Shown: positions 1 through 5,609, counted from the stretch's first letter. The stretch: 5,658 bases of DNA from JAKOQB01 sp036824465 (GCA_036824465.1 DAITAC010000168.1:1-5658); one strand, 5' to 3'. Made by a program: numbers and translations. The notes: a model not told the origin generated them from the letters alone.

Positions 1-53
1 ACCACGATCATCAGTTCGATCAGCGTGAAGCCGCGTTGAAGTTGACGTTTCAT
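1..53 (-). CDS. pilA: Type IV pilin (prepilin) N-terminus, partial, cut by the window edge
   Basis: Only the first 17 codons and two bases of the next are present, reading MKRQLQRGFTLIELMIV. This is the classic type III signal of type IV prepilins: a short basic leader ending in Gly (MKRQLQRG), cleavage by prepilin peptidase PilD between G8 and F9, then the hydrophobic FTLIELMIV start of the N-terminal helix with the conserved Glu at mature position 5. The product would be inserted in the inner membrane and assembled into a pilus. I chose the ATG at 53-51 because the Shine-Dalgarno AAGGAG at 68-63 lies 9 nt upstream of it; the in-frame ATG at 59-57 would leave only 3 nt. The leader length, the strong upstream sigma-54 promoter and the usual gene order suggest the major pilin PilA, but a minor pilin or pseudopilin cannot be excluded because the body of the protein is outside the window. 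Confidence 0.88.
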   Translation of the reverse strand, partial: MKRQLQRGFTLIELMIV

Positions 54-62
54 ATCCATTTT

Positions 63-68
63 CTCCTT
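63..68 (-). promoter_or_regulatory. Shine-Dalgarno site of the pilin gene
   Basis: AAGGAG on the minus strand, 9 nt from the ATG at 53 and 3 nt from the ATG at 59. The spacing favours the ATG at 53 as the true pilin start. It is the strongest ribosome binding site in the window, in keeping with a highly expressed structural protein. Confidence 0.75.
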
Positions 69-110
69 AGGAACCGAAGTACCGGCGGAAGAGCCGATAC
101 CCTGAGACAC

Positions 111-126
111 ACAATTAACGTGCCAA
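111..126 (-). promoter_or_regulatory. Sigma-54 (RpoN) promoter of the pilin gene
   Basis: On the minus strand the sequence is TTGGCACGTTAATTGT. The -24 element (T)TGGCACG is a full match to the sigma-54 consensus. The -12 element has TTG at the correct spacing (GG to G with the standard 10-base gap), with one deviation: GT instead of the usual GC. Transcription would start near position 99, giving a leader of about 46 nt before the ATG at 53. pilA of Pseudomonas and several other proteobacteria is known to be RpoN-dependent and activated by the PilS/PilR two-component system, so this fits the downstream gene. The -12 deviation may lower basal strength. No comparable sigma-70 promoter was seen in front of the pilin gene. 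Confidence 0.72.
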
Positions 127-209
127 CGCTAGTCCGGCCCGCTTAGCGCGAATACGGCAGAATCGGGACCGCTTGTCGGCACAATCATGACGCGAATGGT
201 CACGCGTTT

Positions 210-257
210 GACAGGATTTGTCACCCATGGACGCGTTAAGGAGATAGCGCGACAGGA
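210..257. promoter_or_regulatory. Repeated TGTC motifs, candidate enhancer-binding-protein (PilR-like) sites
   Basis: GACAGGA occurs at 210-216 and again at 251-257, 41 bp apart, about four helical turns, so both copies would face the same side of the DNA. The first copy also forms the inverted repeat TGACA (209-213) / TGTCA (219-223) with a 5-bp gap. Read on the minus strand the motifs are CCTGTC. They lie about 110 to 160 bp upstream of the inferred sigma-54 start, the usual zone for enhancer-binding proteins. From memory, PilR of Pseudomonas aeruginosa binds tandem sites with a (C/G)TGTC core. Assignment to PilR is inference: no regulator gene is in the window, and short motifs recur by chance. 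Confidence 0.35.
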
Positions 258-280
258 AACAAGCGCCGGATGCGCCCGTT
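255..280 (-). terminator. Possible weak intrinsic terminator after the FHA gene
   Basis: Starting 10 nt after the FHA stop codon, the minus strand can form a 9-bp stem, AACGGGCGC / GCGCTTGTT, with a 5-base loop ATCCG. Two of the pairs are G-U. The T-rich run that follows is short (TTGTTTCC), so the terminator would be inefficient. It would partly separate the FHA transcript from the sigma-54 controlled pilin gene. It could also be a chance hairpin in GC-rich DNA. Confidence 0.35.
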
Positions 281-290
281 GCGCGAATTC

Positions 291-977
291 TTAACCCGCG
301 CCACCGGTCTGAAGAAATTCCATCTTGACTCCGGCCAGCTCGATCACATCCTTGTCCTTCAGTGGATGCGCTGCAGAACCGAGATTCGCACCGTTGACGC
401 TGGGGAACACTTCGCCCTCAACGTGCGCAATGAAGTAGCCGGTCGGCCGGCGCGTGATGACCGCAACCTGATAGCCGGGGCGGCCGATCGTGGTCAGCGC
501 CTTGATCAATACCAGCTCGCGGCCCGCGTTGGCGCCGGACAGAATCCGGATCGTTGCCGATCCTGCCGGAGGCGGTTCTTCGCTGCTGCCTGGTTGTCGT
601 ACCTGAATTGTCGCCGGCCCTGGACCATAGAACTCGCGCCGCAAAGGCTGCGACGTATCGAAGTCGACCTCACCTTCCGATGCCGTACTGCCGTCCGCAA
701 GAAATTTCAGGCGATATTTGCCGATCTCGATGAAGTCGCCACTTTGCAGCAGGTGCTTCTTGATCGGCTGGCCATTGACGGTGGTGCCGTTGGTCGAACC
801 CAGATCTTCCAGATAGATGTCGTCGCCAGCACGGAACACGACCGCGTGTTCGCCGCTGACCGCAAGATTGTCGATGACCAGATCGTTATGCGAGCGGCGA
901 CCGATGGTGGTTCGGTCCTTGGAGAGGTTCACCTCGCGCAGCACAACTCCGTCGAGGCTCAGCACCAACTTCGGCAT
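291..977 (-). CDS. FHA-domain protein with a second, degenerate FHA-like domain
   Basis: 228 residues, soluble, with no signal peptide or membrane segment. Residues about 3-93 are a canonical FHA domain: TIGR (24-27), NDLVID (31-36), SGEH (41-44) and LGSTNGTTVNG (59-69). R27, S41, H44 and N63 occupy the usual phosphothreonine-contact positions, so this module should bind pThr peptides. Residues about 94-140 form a Pro/Gly/Ser-rich linker. Residues about 141-223 look like a second FHA fold (IRILSGANAGREL, TIGRPG, VNG at 194-196, DVIELAGVKMEF), but it has TRRP where the SxxH motif is expected, so it probably does not bind pThr. The start at 977 is supported by GGAG at 986-983, 5 nt upstream. 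The gene lies 127 nt downstream of the PP2C gene, a natural partner that would remove the phosphate this protein reads. The exact target is unknown. The family call is firm; the cellular role is not. Confidence 0.9.
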   Translation of the reverse strand: MPKLVLSLDGVVLREVNLSKDRTTIGRRSHNDLVIDNLAVSGEHAVVFRAGDDIYLEDLGSTNGTTVNGQPIKKHLLQSGDFIEIGKYRLKFLADGSTASEGEVDFDTSQPLRREFYGPGPATIQVRQPGSSEEPPPAGSATIRILSGANAGRELVLIKALTTIGRPGYQVAVITRRPTGYFIAHVEGEVFPSVNGANLGSAAHPLKDKDVIELAGVKMEFLQTGGAG

Positions 978-1104
978 CCTGTCTCCGTGCGCCAGATCGG
1001 TGGCTATTGTCAGTCTATGGAAGGCCGCTGAAACTCTGAATCGCGCAGCGTCAAGCTATGAAATCTACCAGCGGTTCCCTGAGTTGGCCAGCCAATGTGC
1101 AATG

Positions 1105-1899
1105 TCACTGCGCCCGCTTTGCACCGTTGGTCTCAACATGCGTGCCGTCGGGCAGTGGACGCACCAGTACGATCGATGTGTTGTCACGCCCGCCCGCCGC
1201 GTTGGCGAGATCCACGAGACGCTGTGCCGCACGCTGCGAGTCCGGTAATGCGGCGAACAATGCGGCGCCGATTTCCGCATGTGACACCATCTCGGTCAGT
1301 CCGTCGGAGCACAGCATCAGCCAGTCGCTGGCGTTGATCGGATACTCGTGAACCTCGGGTTCGACATCAGCCGCCGCACCGAGCGCGCGTGTGACCAGGT
1401 TCTTGGCGGGCAACAGGCGCGCCTCCTCCTCGGTCACCATGCCGGCATCCAGCAGTTCCTGCGAAAAGGAGTGATCACGTGTCAGTTGCTCCAGCACGCC
1501 GTCGCGGAATCGATAAGCGCGCGAATCGCCAGTGTGCGCGACCCACAGGCGGCCTTCGAGCATCCAGACGATGACAACCGTCGTTGCCATTCCTTCATAG
1601 GCGCTGCTGCTCGTTGCCGCCCGAAAAATGGTGGCGTTCATTTCCACCAGCCGCTGGGATAGCGCGCGGGCAACGTCGAGGTCGACGCCGGCAGCACGCG
1701 CCGCCGCGAGATCGTCGGTCAGCTGCGTGAGCAGACAGCTGACCGCCATCGTGCTGGCGACTTCGCCGGCGTTGTAGCCGCCCAGGCCATCGGCAAGGAC
1801 TGCCAGACCGAGTTCGGGGTCAAGGCCGATCGCGTCCTCATTCAACGGCCGCACCAGCCCCGGGTGCGAGCACAACGCGAATTCGATCGACGAAGCCAT
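1105..1899 (-). CDS. PP2C-family (PPM) Ser/Thr protein phosphatase
   Basis: 264 residues, a typical length for a bacterial stand-alone PP2C; cytoplasmic, with no membrane segment. It hydrolyses phosphoserine/phosphothreonine using bound Mn2+/Mg2+. Motifs appear in family order: HPGLVRPLNED (12-22), LAVLADGLGGYNAGEVAS (32-49), GMATTVV (103-109), HTGDSRAYRF (122-131), LTRDHS (139-144), LMLCSDGLTEM (194-204) and GGRDNTSIVLV (236-246). The acidic metal ligands D22, D37, D199 and D239 are all present, so the enzyme should be active. The ATG at 1899 is the only in-frame start before an upstream stop and sits directly before the conserved core, yet it has no Shine-Dalgarno sequence; see the promoter candidate at 1905-1933. 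The FHA gene follows 127 nt downstream. PP2C, FHA and Ser/Thr kinase genes often cluster, but no kinase is present here. Confidence 0.93.
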   Translation of the reverse strand: MASSIEFALCSHPGLVRPLNEDAIGLDPELGLAVLADGLGGYNAGEVASTMAVSCLLTQLTDDLAAARAAGVDLDVARALSQRLVEMNATIFRAATSSSAYEGMATTVVIVWMLEGRLWVAHTGDSRAYRFRDGVLEQLTRDHSFSQELLDAGMVTEEEARLLPAKNLVTRALGAAADVEPEVHEYPINASDWLMLCSDGLTEMVSHAEIGAALFAALPDSQRAAQRLVDLANAAGGRDNTSIVLVRPLPDGTHVETNGAKRAQ

Positions 1900-1904
1900 A
1901 TGGA

Positions 1905-1933
1905 ATGATCGGTCAAGGGTGGGCGATTATCAA
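1905..1933 (-). promoter_or_regulatory. Candidate sigma-70 promoter of the PP2C-FHA unit, possibly giving a leaderless mRNA
   Basis: On the minus strand, TTGATA (1933-1928; 5 of 6 to the -35 consensus) is followed after exactly 17 nt by GATCAT (1910-1905; 4 of 6 to the -10 consensus). The start point would fall at or next to the PP2C ATG at 1899, which lacks a Shine-Dalgarno sequence. The two observations fit each other: transcription starting at the ATG would make a leaderless message. Matches of this quality also arise by chance, so this is a hypothesis. Confidence 0.35.
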
Positions 1934-1946
1934 CGAAGCGCGCCGC

Positions 1947-1956
1947 CCGTGCACGG
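1947..1956. repeat. 10-bp perfect palindrome upstream of the PP2C gene
   Basis: CCGTGCACGG is a perfect palindrome 13 bp upstream of the candidate -35 box of the PP2C gene, within the 152-nt gap between the TerC-family and PP2C genes. Its place would suit a dimeric regulator. A single short GC-rich palindrome has limited weight. No convincing terminator with a T tract was seen in the same gap. Confidence 0.25.
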
Positions 1957-2051
1957 CATCGTCAAATTCGGCAACTGCGACGGCGCCTGCAGATCTTCCA
2001 ACCCGTGCCTTCGGTTGTTGCAGATACTGCGCAAGCCACACAGGCAGCCTC

Positions 2052-2762
2052 TCATTGATTCTTCTTTTCGATGCGCCGCGCCCACGCCAGTCCCGTCGCG
2101 ACCACCAGCGCGGCGCAGGCCATGGCAACCACATAATCGATGTGACCGAAATGGCTGTGGAACCACTGGTCGATCGCCGGATCAGTGACAGCCATTTCGC
2201 CAGCGACGAAGCCAAGCAGCGCCGCACCCAGCGTGATGATGACCGGCCATCTCGACATCAGTTTCAGCAGGATCTGGCTGCCGACAATGATCAGCGGAAT
2301 CGAAAGTCCAAGGCCGATCACCAGCAGCGCTAACCGCGCCTGCGGCGGCCCGGTTTCGGCGGCAGCGGCAACCGCGATCACGTTGTCCAGACTCATCACC
2401 AGGTCAGCGATCAGGATCGTTCGCACTGCGCTCCACAGACCAGAAGTTGCCTCCGCGTGCAGGTCGCCGTCATTCTCAGGCAGCAGCAGCTTCGCGCCGA
2501 TCCAGAACAGAAGCGCCGCCCCGACCAGCTTCAGATACGGATATTGCAGCAACTGGACCGCGAATACGGTCAGCACCACTCGCAACACGATCGCGGCCGC
2601 ACTGCCCAGGAAGATCGCGCTTTTCTGTTGGCGACGCGGCAGGCTCCGCGCGGCAAGCGCGATGACGACCGCGTTGTCGCCGGACAGAATGATGTTGACG
2701 ACGATGATTTCGAGCAGCGACTTCCAGAACAACCCGGTGCCCGCAACCTCAAGCAACTCCAT
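2052..2762 (-). CDS. TerC/YjbE-family integral membrane protein, probable metal-ion transporter
   Basis: 236 residues with about seven hydrophobic segments, near residues 13-36, 49-72, 75-94, 112-134, 143-165, 172-190 and 207-229. The two family signatures are intact: NIILSGDNAVVIALA (23-37) in the first helix and LIADLVMSLDNVIAVAA (117-133) in the fourth. The acidic/Asn pairs D29-N30 and D126-N127 lie inside the membrane and are the likely metal-binding sites. TerC-superfamily members studied in Bacillus and E. coli (for example Alx) are linked to Mn2+ export; tellurite resistance is the historical name only. The short YjbE-like form lacks the extra domains of larger TerC proteins. The ATG at 2762 follows GGGGGAG with 4 nt from GGAG. 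The gene lies 114 nt after sucD and may share its transcript. I looked for the Mn2+-sensing yybP-ykoY riboswitch in this gap and did not find it. Substrate is inferred. Confidence 0.88.
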   Translation of the reverse strand: MELLEVAGTGLFWKSLLEIIVVNIILSGDNAVVIALAARSLPRRQQKSAIFLGSAAAIVLRVVLTVFAVQLLQYPYLKLVGAALLFWIGAKLLLPENDGDLHAEATSGLWSAVRTILIADLVMSLDNVIAVAAAAETGPPQARLALLVIGLGLSIPLIIVGSQILLKLMSRWPVIITLGAALLGFVAGEMAVTDPAIDQWFHSHFGHIDYVVAMACAALVVATGLAWARRIEKKNQ

Positions 2763-2876
2763 CCGTCTCCCCCTGCGCCGACTGCTGCCCGATCTGCCTT
2801 TCTGATGCTCCGCACGAATCCGATCGCTGCAGCAGCAAACGCGCCACCTTCGCGGGCCTCGTGTCGCGCAGGATTG

Positions 2877-3758
2877 TCAGAGCACGGACTTCAACAGCCT
2901 GCCGATCTCTGACGGATTCTTCGTCGTGCGAATGCCGCAGGCTTCCATCACAGCCAACTTCTCCTGTGCGGTGCCCTTGCCACCGGAAATGATCGCGCCC
3001 GCATGACCCATGCGCTTGCCCGGCGGCGCCGTGACGCCGGCGATGAAACCGACGACGGGCTTCTTCATATGCTTCTTCGCCCATTCAGCGGCAGTCTCCT
3101 CGTCGGTGCCGCCAATCTCGCCGATCATCACCACGGCGTCGGTATCCGGATCGTCGTTGAAAAGCTTCAACACATCGATGTGCTTCAACCCATTGACCGG
3201 ATCGCCGCCGGTGCCAACCGCAGTGGATTGTCCGAGCCCGAGTTCAGTCAACTGCGCGACCGCCTCGTACGTCAGCGTGCCTGAGCGCGACACCACGCCA
3301 ATGCGGCCCTTGCGATGAATGTGGCCCGGCATGATGCCGATCTTGATTTCATCGGGAGTGATGACACCCGGACAGTTCGGACCCACGAGGATGGTCTTGC
3401 GGTTCTGTTTCTGCATCTTGTCGCGCACAACGATCATGTCGCGCACGGGGATTCCTTCGGTGATGCAGATGACGAGGTCGAGGTCGGCTTCGACCGCTTC
3501 CAGGATCGCCGCCGCAGCGCCCGCGGGCGGCACATAGATCACCGAGGCGTTCGCGCCCGTCCTGTCCCTGGCGTCCTTGACCGACGCAAAGATCGGAATG
3601 CCTTCGAAGTCCTCGCCGGCCTTCTTGGGGTTGACGCCGGCGACAAAGCAGCTCCCGCCGCTGGCGTAGTCACGGCATGCCCGCGTGTGGAACTGCCCGG
3701 TTTTGCCGGTAATGCCCTGCGTGATCACGCGGGTGTTCTTGTTGATCAGAATGCTCAT
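2877..3758 (-). CDS. sucD: Succinyl-CoA synthetase (ADP-forming) alpha subunit
   Basis: 293 residues, slightly longer than E. coli SucD (about 289). Together with SucC it interconverts succinyl-CoA and succinate with formation of ATP (or GTP) in the TCA cycle, in the cytoplasm. The N-terminal CoA-binding Rossmann domain contains TQGITGKTGQFH (13-24), VNPKKAG (42-48), IYVPP (74-78) and ITEGIP (99-104). The C-terminal ligase domain carries GPNCPG (126-131), SRSGTLTYEA (157-166), GGDPVNG (184-190) and GKRMGHAGAI (247-256). H252 is the active-site histidine that is phosphorylated during catalysis, equivalent to His246/247 of E. coli. The first codons, MSILINKNTRVITQG, match the usual family start, so the ATG at 3758 is right although the upstream purine run (GAAGAGAGA) is a weak ribosome binding site. 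It begins 36 nt after sucC, so the two subunits are surely co-transcribed. No clear terminator follows. Nothing is missing or truncated. Confidence 0.97.
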   Translation of the reverse strand: MSILINKNTRVITQGITGKTGQFHTRACRDYASGGSCFVAGVNPKKAGEDFEGIPIFASVKDARDRTGANASVIYVPPAGAAAAILEAVEADLDLVICITEGIPVRDMIVVRDKMQKQNRKTILVGPNCPGVITPDEIKIGIMPGHIHRKGRIGVVSRSGTLTYEAVAQLTELGLGQSTAVGTGGDPVNGLKHIDVLKLFNDDPDTDAVVMIGEIGGTDEETAAEWAKKHMKKPVVGFIAGVTAPPGKRMGHAGAIISGGKGTAQEKLAVMEACGIRTTKNPSEIGRLLKSVL

Positions 3759-3794
3759 CCGGTGTCTCTCTTCGCTGCCCTGGTTTGCCCGTCT

Positions 3795-4958
3795 TCAGTG
3801 ACGTGCGGCGGAGACCACTCTCTGGGCCGCCTCTGCCATCGTGTCCGCCGCGATGATCGGCAGGCCTGAATCGGCGAGGATCTTCTTGCCGAGCTCTTCG
3901 TTGGTCCCTTTCATGCGTACCACCAACGGCACCTTCAGACCCACTGCGCGCGACGCAGAGACGACACCCTCGGCAATCACGTCGCAGCGCATGATGCCGC
4001 CGAAGATGTTGACGAGGATCGCGGCGAGCTTTGGACTGCGCAGCATGATCTTGAACGCTTCGGTCACTTTCTCTGCCGTCGCGCCGCCGCCGACATCGAG
4101 GAAGTTGGCCGGCTCACCGCCAAACAGCTTGATCGTATCCATCGTCGCCATCGCCAATCCCGCGCCATTGACCAGGCAACCGATGTCGCCATCCAGCTGA
4201 ATGTAGGACAGGTCATATTTCGACGCTTCGAGTTCCGCTGGGTCCTCTTCGTCGAGGTCGCGCAGCTCGACGAGCTCGGGATGCCGGAACAACGCGTTGG
4301 AATCGAAATTCATCTTGGCATCGAGCGCAACCACGCGGCCGTCACCGGTGAGAATCAGCGGGTTGATCTCGGCCAGCGATGCGTCCGTGTCCCAGAATGC
4401 CTTGTACAGCCCTTGCAGCACGCCCCGCGCAGCGGGAATGCTCGCCGCAGGCACGCCGATCTTTGCCGCAATGTCATCCGCTTCGGCGTCCTTCAGTCCA
4501 GAGCCCGGATCGATGAAGACCTTGTGAATCTTCTCTGGCGTGTGCGCGGCGACATGCTCGATATCCATGCCGCCCTCGCTGGACGCCATCAGAACGACAC
4601 GCTGAGTACCGCGATCGACCACCATTCCAACGTACAGCTCTTTCTTGATGTCCGCGCCCTCTTCGATCAGCAGACGCCGCACCGTCTGTCCCTGCGGGCC
4701 GGTCTGATGGGTCACCAGTCGCATGCCGAGAATGCTTGCGGCGTGCGCTTTGACCTCATCGAGCGAGCGAGCGAGTTTCACGCCGCCGCCCTTGCCGCGC
4801 CCGCCGGCGTGGATCTGTGCCTTGACGACCCAAACGGCACCGCCAAGCTTCTTCGCCGCGTCAGTGGCTTCGTCGACGGAGAAACACGGAACGCCACGCG
4901 GAACGGCAACGCCGTAGCGCCGAAGAATGTCCTTACCTTGGTACTCGTGGATCTTCAT
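3795..4958 (-). CDS. sucC: Succinyl-CoA synthetase (ADP-forming) beta subunit
   Basis: 387 residues, against 388 in E. coli. This is the nucleotide-binding partner of SucD. The N-terminal ATP-grasp domain starts with the family signature MKIHEYQGKDILRRYGV and contains the nucleotide loop VVKAQIHAGGRGKGGGVK (44-61; K46, G53-R54-G55). N199 in EINPL (197-201) and D213 in ALDAK (211-215) fall at the positions of the Mg2+ ligands in the E. coli enzyme. The C-terminal flavodoxin-like ligase domain has CLVNGAGLAMATMD (261-274), GGEPANFLDVGGGAT (280-294) and later VNIFGGIMRCD. The ATG at 4958 is chosen because it begins the conserved core; the purine run that serves as its ribosome binding site overlaps the stop codon of the preceding DUF2889 gene, pointing to translational coupling. 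Nucleotide preference cannot be read with certainty; the ADP-forming label follows the bacterial family. Confidence 0.98.
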   Translation of the reverse strand: MKIHEYQGKDILRRYGVAVPRGVPCFSVDEATDAAKKLGGAVWVVKAQIHAGGRGKGGGVKLARSLDEVKAHAASILGMRLVTHQTGPQGQTVRRLLIEEGADIKKELYVGMVVDRGTQRVVLMASSEGGMDIEHVAAHTPEKIHKVFIDPGSGLKDAEADDIAAKIGVPAASIPAARGVLQGLYKAFWDTDASLAEINPLILTGDGRVVALDAKMNFDSNALFRHPELVELRDLDEEDPAELEASKYDLSYIQLDGDIGCLVNGAGLAMATMDTIKLFGGEPANFLDVGGGATAEKVTEAFKIMLRSPKLAAILVNIFGGIMRCDVIAEGVVSASRAVGLKVPLVVRMKGTNEELGKKILADSGLPIIAADTMAEAAQRVVSAARH

Positions 4959-4968
4959 GCACGACTCG

Positions 4969-4972
4969 CCTC
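4969..4972 (-). promoter_or_regulatory. sucC ribosome binding site overlapping the upstream stop codon
   Basis: The minus strand reads TGAGGCGAG, with the TGA stop of the DUF2889 gene (4973-4971) overlapping GAGG, 10 nt before the sucC ATG; a second GAG at 4967-4965 is 6 nt away. A ribosome finishing the first gene would lie over the sucC start region, which suggests coupled expression of the two proteins. Confidence 0.6.
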
Positions 4973-5549
4973 AGTTGCCCTCTTGTTTTGCCGCGCCGGC
5001 ATGATGCCAGCGCGGATAGAACGTCGCCACGGCCGGCCCCGTCGAGCGCAGCGCATGGCAGCGGTCGAGCTGAAACGGCTTGCGCTCATCGGTGTGATGA
5101 TCCGGATGCGCCGCGTCGCGGGTCTGGTAGACCTCATTCGCAAAAGCCTGAAAAGCTGCGCTCGGCAGCACGCCGCTCAACTCAGTCAGATGCGTGCACC
5201 CAAGTACGCCGCCGAATCGCTCGTGGACATGGCGACGAAAGTCCCGCCCCAGATTCAATCCAATCAGCTTGCGATAGTCCGGCGTGATGGATTCGCAGAA
5301 CCCCGGGTACGGCACGCGGCTCGACGTCGCCTGCGCGTCGAGCACGTTCAAATGTGCGTCAATTGTGACTGCAAGCCGCATCTCGTGGACCGGATCGCCG
5401 ACTTTGCGCACCCCGGTGGCGAGCGTGAAGTCCTTTGACTTGCGGTCGATCAGCTCGGCTTCGATATCCCACAGTCCGTCGTCGCGGACATAGGCCTCGA
5501 CGCGGATCGAGCGCGTGTGAACGTGGCGACGTACGGGCGCTGCAGGCAT
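4971..5549 (-). CDS. DUF2889 family protein of unknown function
   Basis: 192 residues, soluble, with no signal peptide or membrane helix. It resembles the DUF2889 family, which has no established function. The recognisable elements are HVHTRSIRVEAYVRDDGLWDIEAEL (9-33), a central PGFCESITPDYRKLIGL (82-98), GCTHLTEL (117-124) and the C-terminal FQLDRCHAL (159-167) ending near YPRW (178-181). The two Cys-His motifs (C118/H120 and C164/H165) look like possible metal or catalytic ligands, but that is inference. The ATG at 5549 fits the family start and is the only ATG in reach, but no Shine-Dalgarno sequence precedes it. The stop is 12 nt from sucC. The tight link to sucCD suggests a role tied to CoA-ester or TCA metabolism, or simple inheritance of gene order. 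Confidence 0.82.
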   Translation of the reverse strand: MPAAPVRRHVHTRSIRVEAYVRDDGLWDIEAELIDRKSKDFTLATGVRKVGDPVHEMRLAVTIDAHLNVLDAQATSSRVPYPGFCESITPDYRKLIGLNLGRDFRRHVHERFGGVLGCTHLTELSGVLPSAAFQAFANEVYQTRDAAHPDHHTDERKPFQLDRCHALRSTGPAVATFYPRWHHAGAAKQEGN

Positions 5550-5572
5550 GCGCGAGCGGAGCAGGTGAACCG

Positions 5573-5601
5573 AAAAAAAACCGGGCTAAGCGATCGCCCG
5601 G
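5573..5601 (-). terminator. Strong intrinsic (Rho-independent) terminator
   Basis: On the minus strand a perfect 6-bp stem CCGGGC (5601-5596) / GCCCGG (5586-5581) with a 9-base loop is followed at once by eight T residues (5580-5573). This is the strongest terminator in the window. It would end transcription from a gene beyond the right edge, by usual gene order perhaps recX. It ends only 23 nt before the DUF2889 ATG, leaving no room for a complete promoter after it. It therefore either sits in the leader of the DUF2889-sucCD transcript as an attenuator or overlaps the promoter region. Confidence 0.85.
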
Positions 5602-5609
5602 ATGTGGGA

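Noticed and set aside
57..59. Alternative pilin start at the ATG at 59-57
   Set aside because: It would lie only 3 nt from the Shine-Dalgarno sequence; the in-frame ATG at 53 has proper spacing and gives a standard prepilin leader.
270..1031. Plus-strand open frame of 253 codons opposite the FHA gene
   Set aside because: The minus strand encodes a textbook FHA domain over the same bases; the plus-strand translation shows no family features and no good ribosome binding site.
1084..1095. Inverted repeat TTGGC-CA-GCCAA overlapping the gap edge near the PP2C stop
   Set aside because: The 2-base gap is too small for an RNA hairpin, it lies at the 3' end of a gene, and no promoter is visible next to it.
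978..1104. Separate promoter for the FHA gene
   Set aside because: Candidates such as TTCAGA-N17-TAGACT match only 4 of 6 in each box; too weak to list as a feature.
2763..2876. Possible yybP-ykoY Mn2+ riboswitch before the TerC-family gene
   Set aside because: The characteristic conserved loop sequences of the element could not be found on the minus strand in this gap.
2841..2876. Imperfect hairpin just after the sucD stop codon
   Set aside because: The stem (CCTGCGCG / CGCGAAGG) has an internal mismatch and a 10-base loop, and there is no T tract after it, so it does not qualify as a terminator.
2749..3084. Minus-strand open frame of 111 codons spanning the sucD end and the gap before the TerC-family gene
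   Set aside because: It overlaps the conserved C-terminus of SucD in another frame and reads as low-complexity Arg/Gly-rich sequence; no evidence of a separate gene.
3315..3869. Plus-strand open frame of 184 codons opposite sucD and the end of sucC
   Set aside because: Antisense shadow of conserved succinyl-CoA synthetase genes; the translation is rich in Asp, His and Arg with no motif.
4281..5438. Long plus-strand open frame (385 codons) opposite sucC and the DUF2889 gene
   Set aside because: It lies antisense to two clearly real genes, its translation is Arg/His/Ala-rich with no recognisable motif, and such frames are common opposite GC-rich coding DNA.
5590..5597. GCGATCGC octamer (HIP1-like) inside the terminator
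   Set aside because: A single copy with no other cyanobacterial feature; best explained as part of the terminator hairpin.
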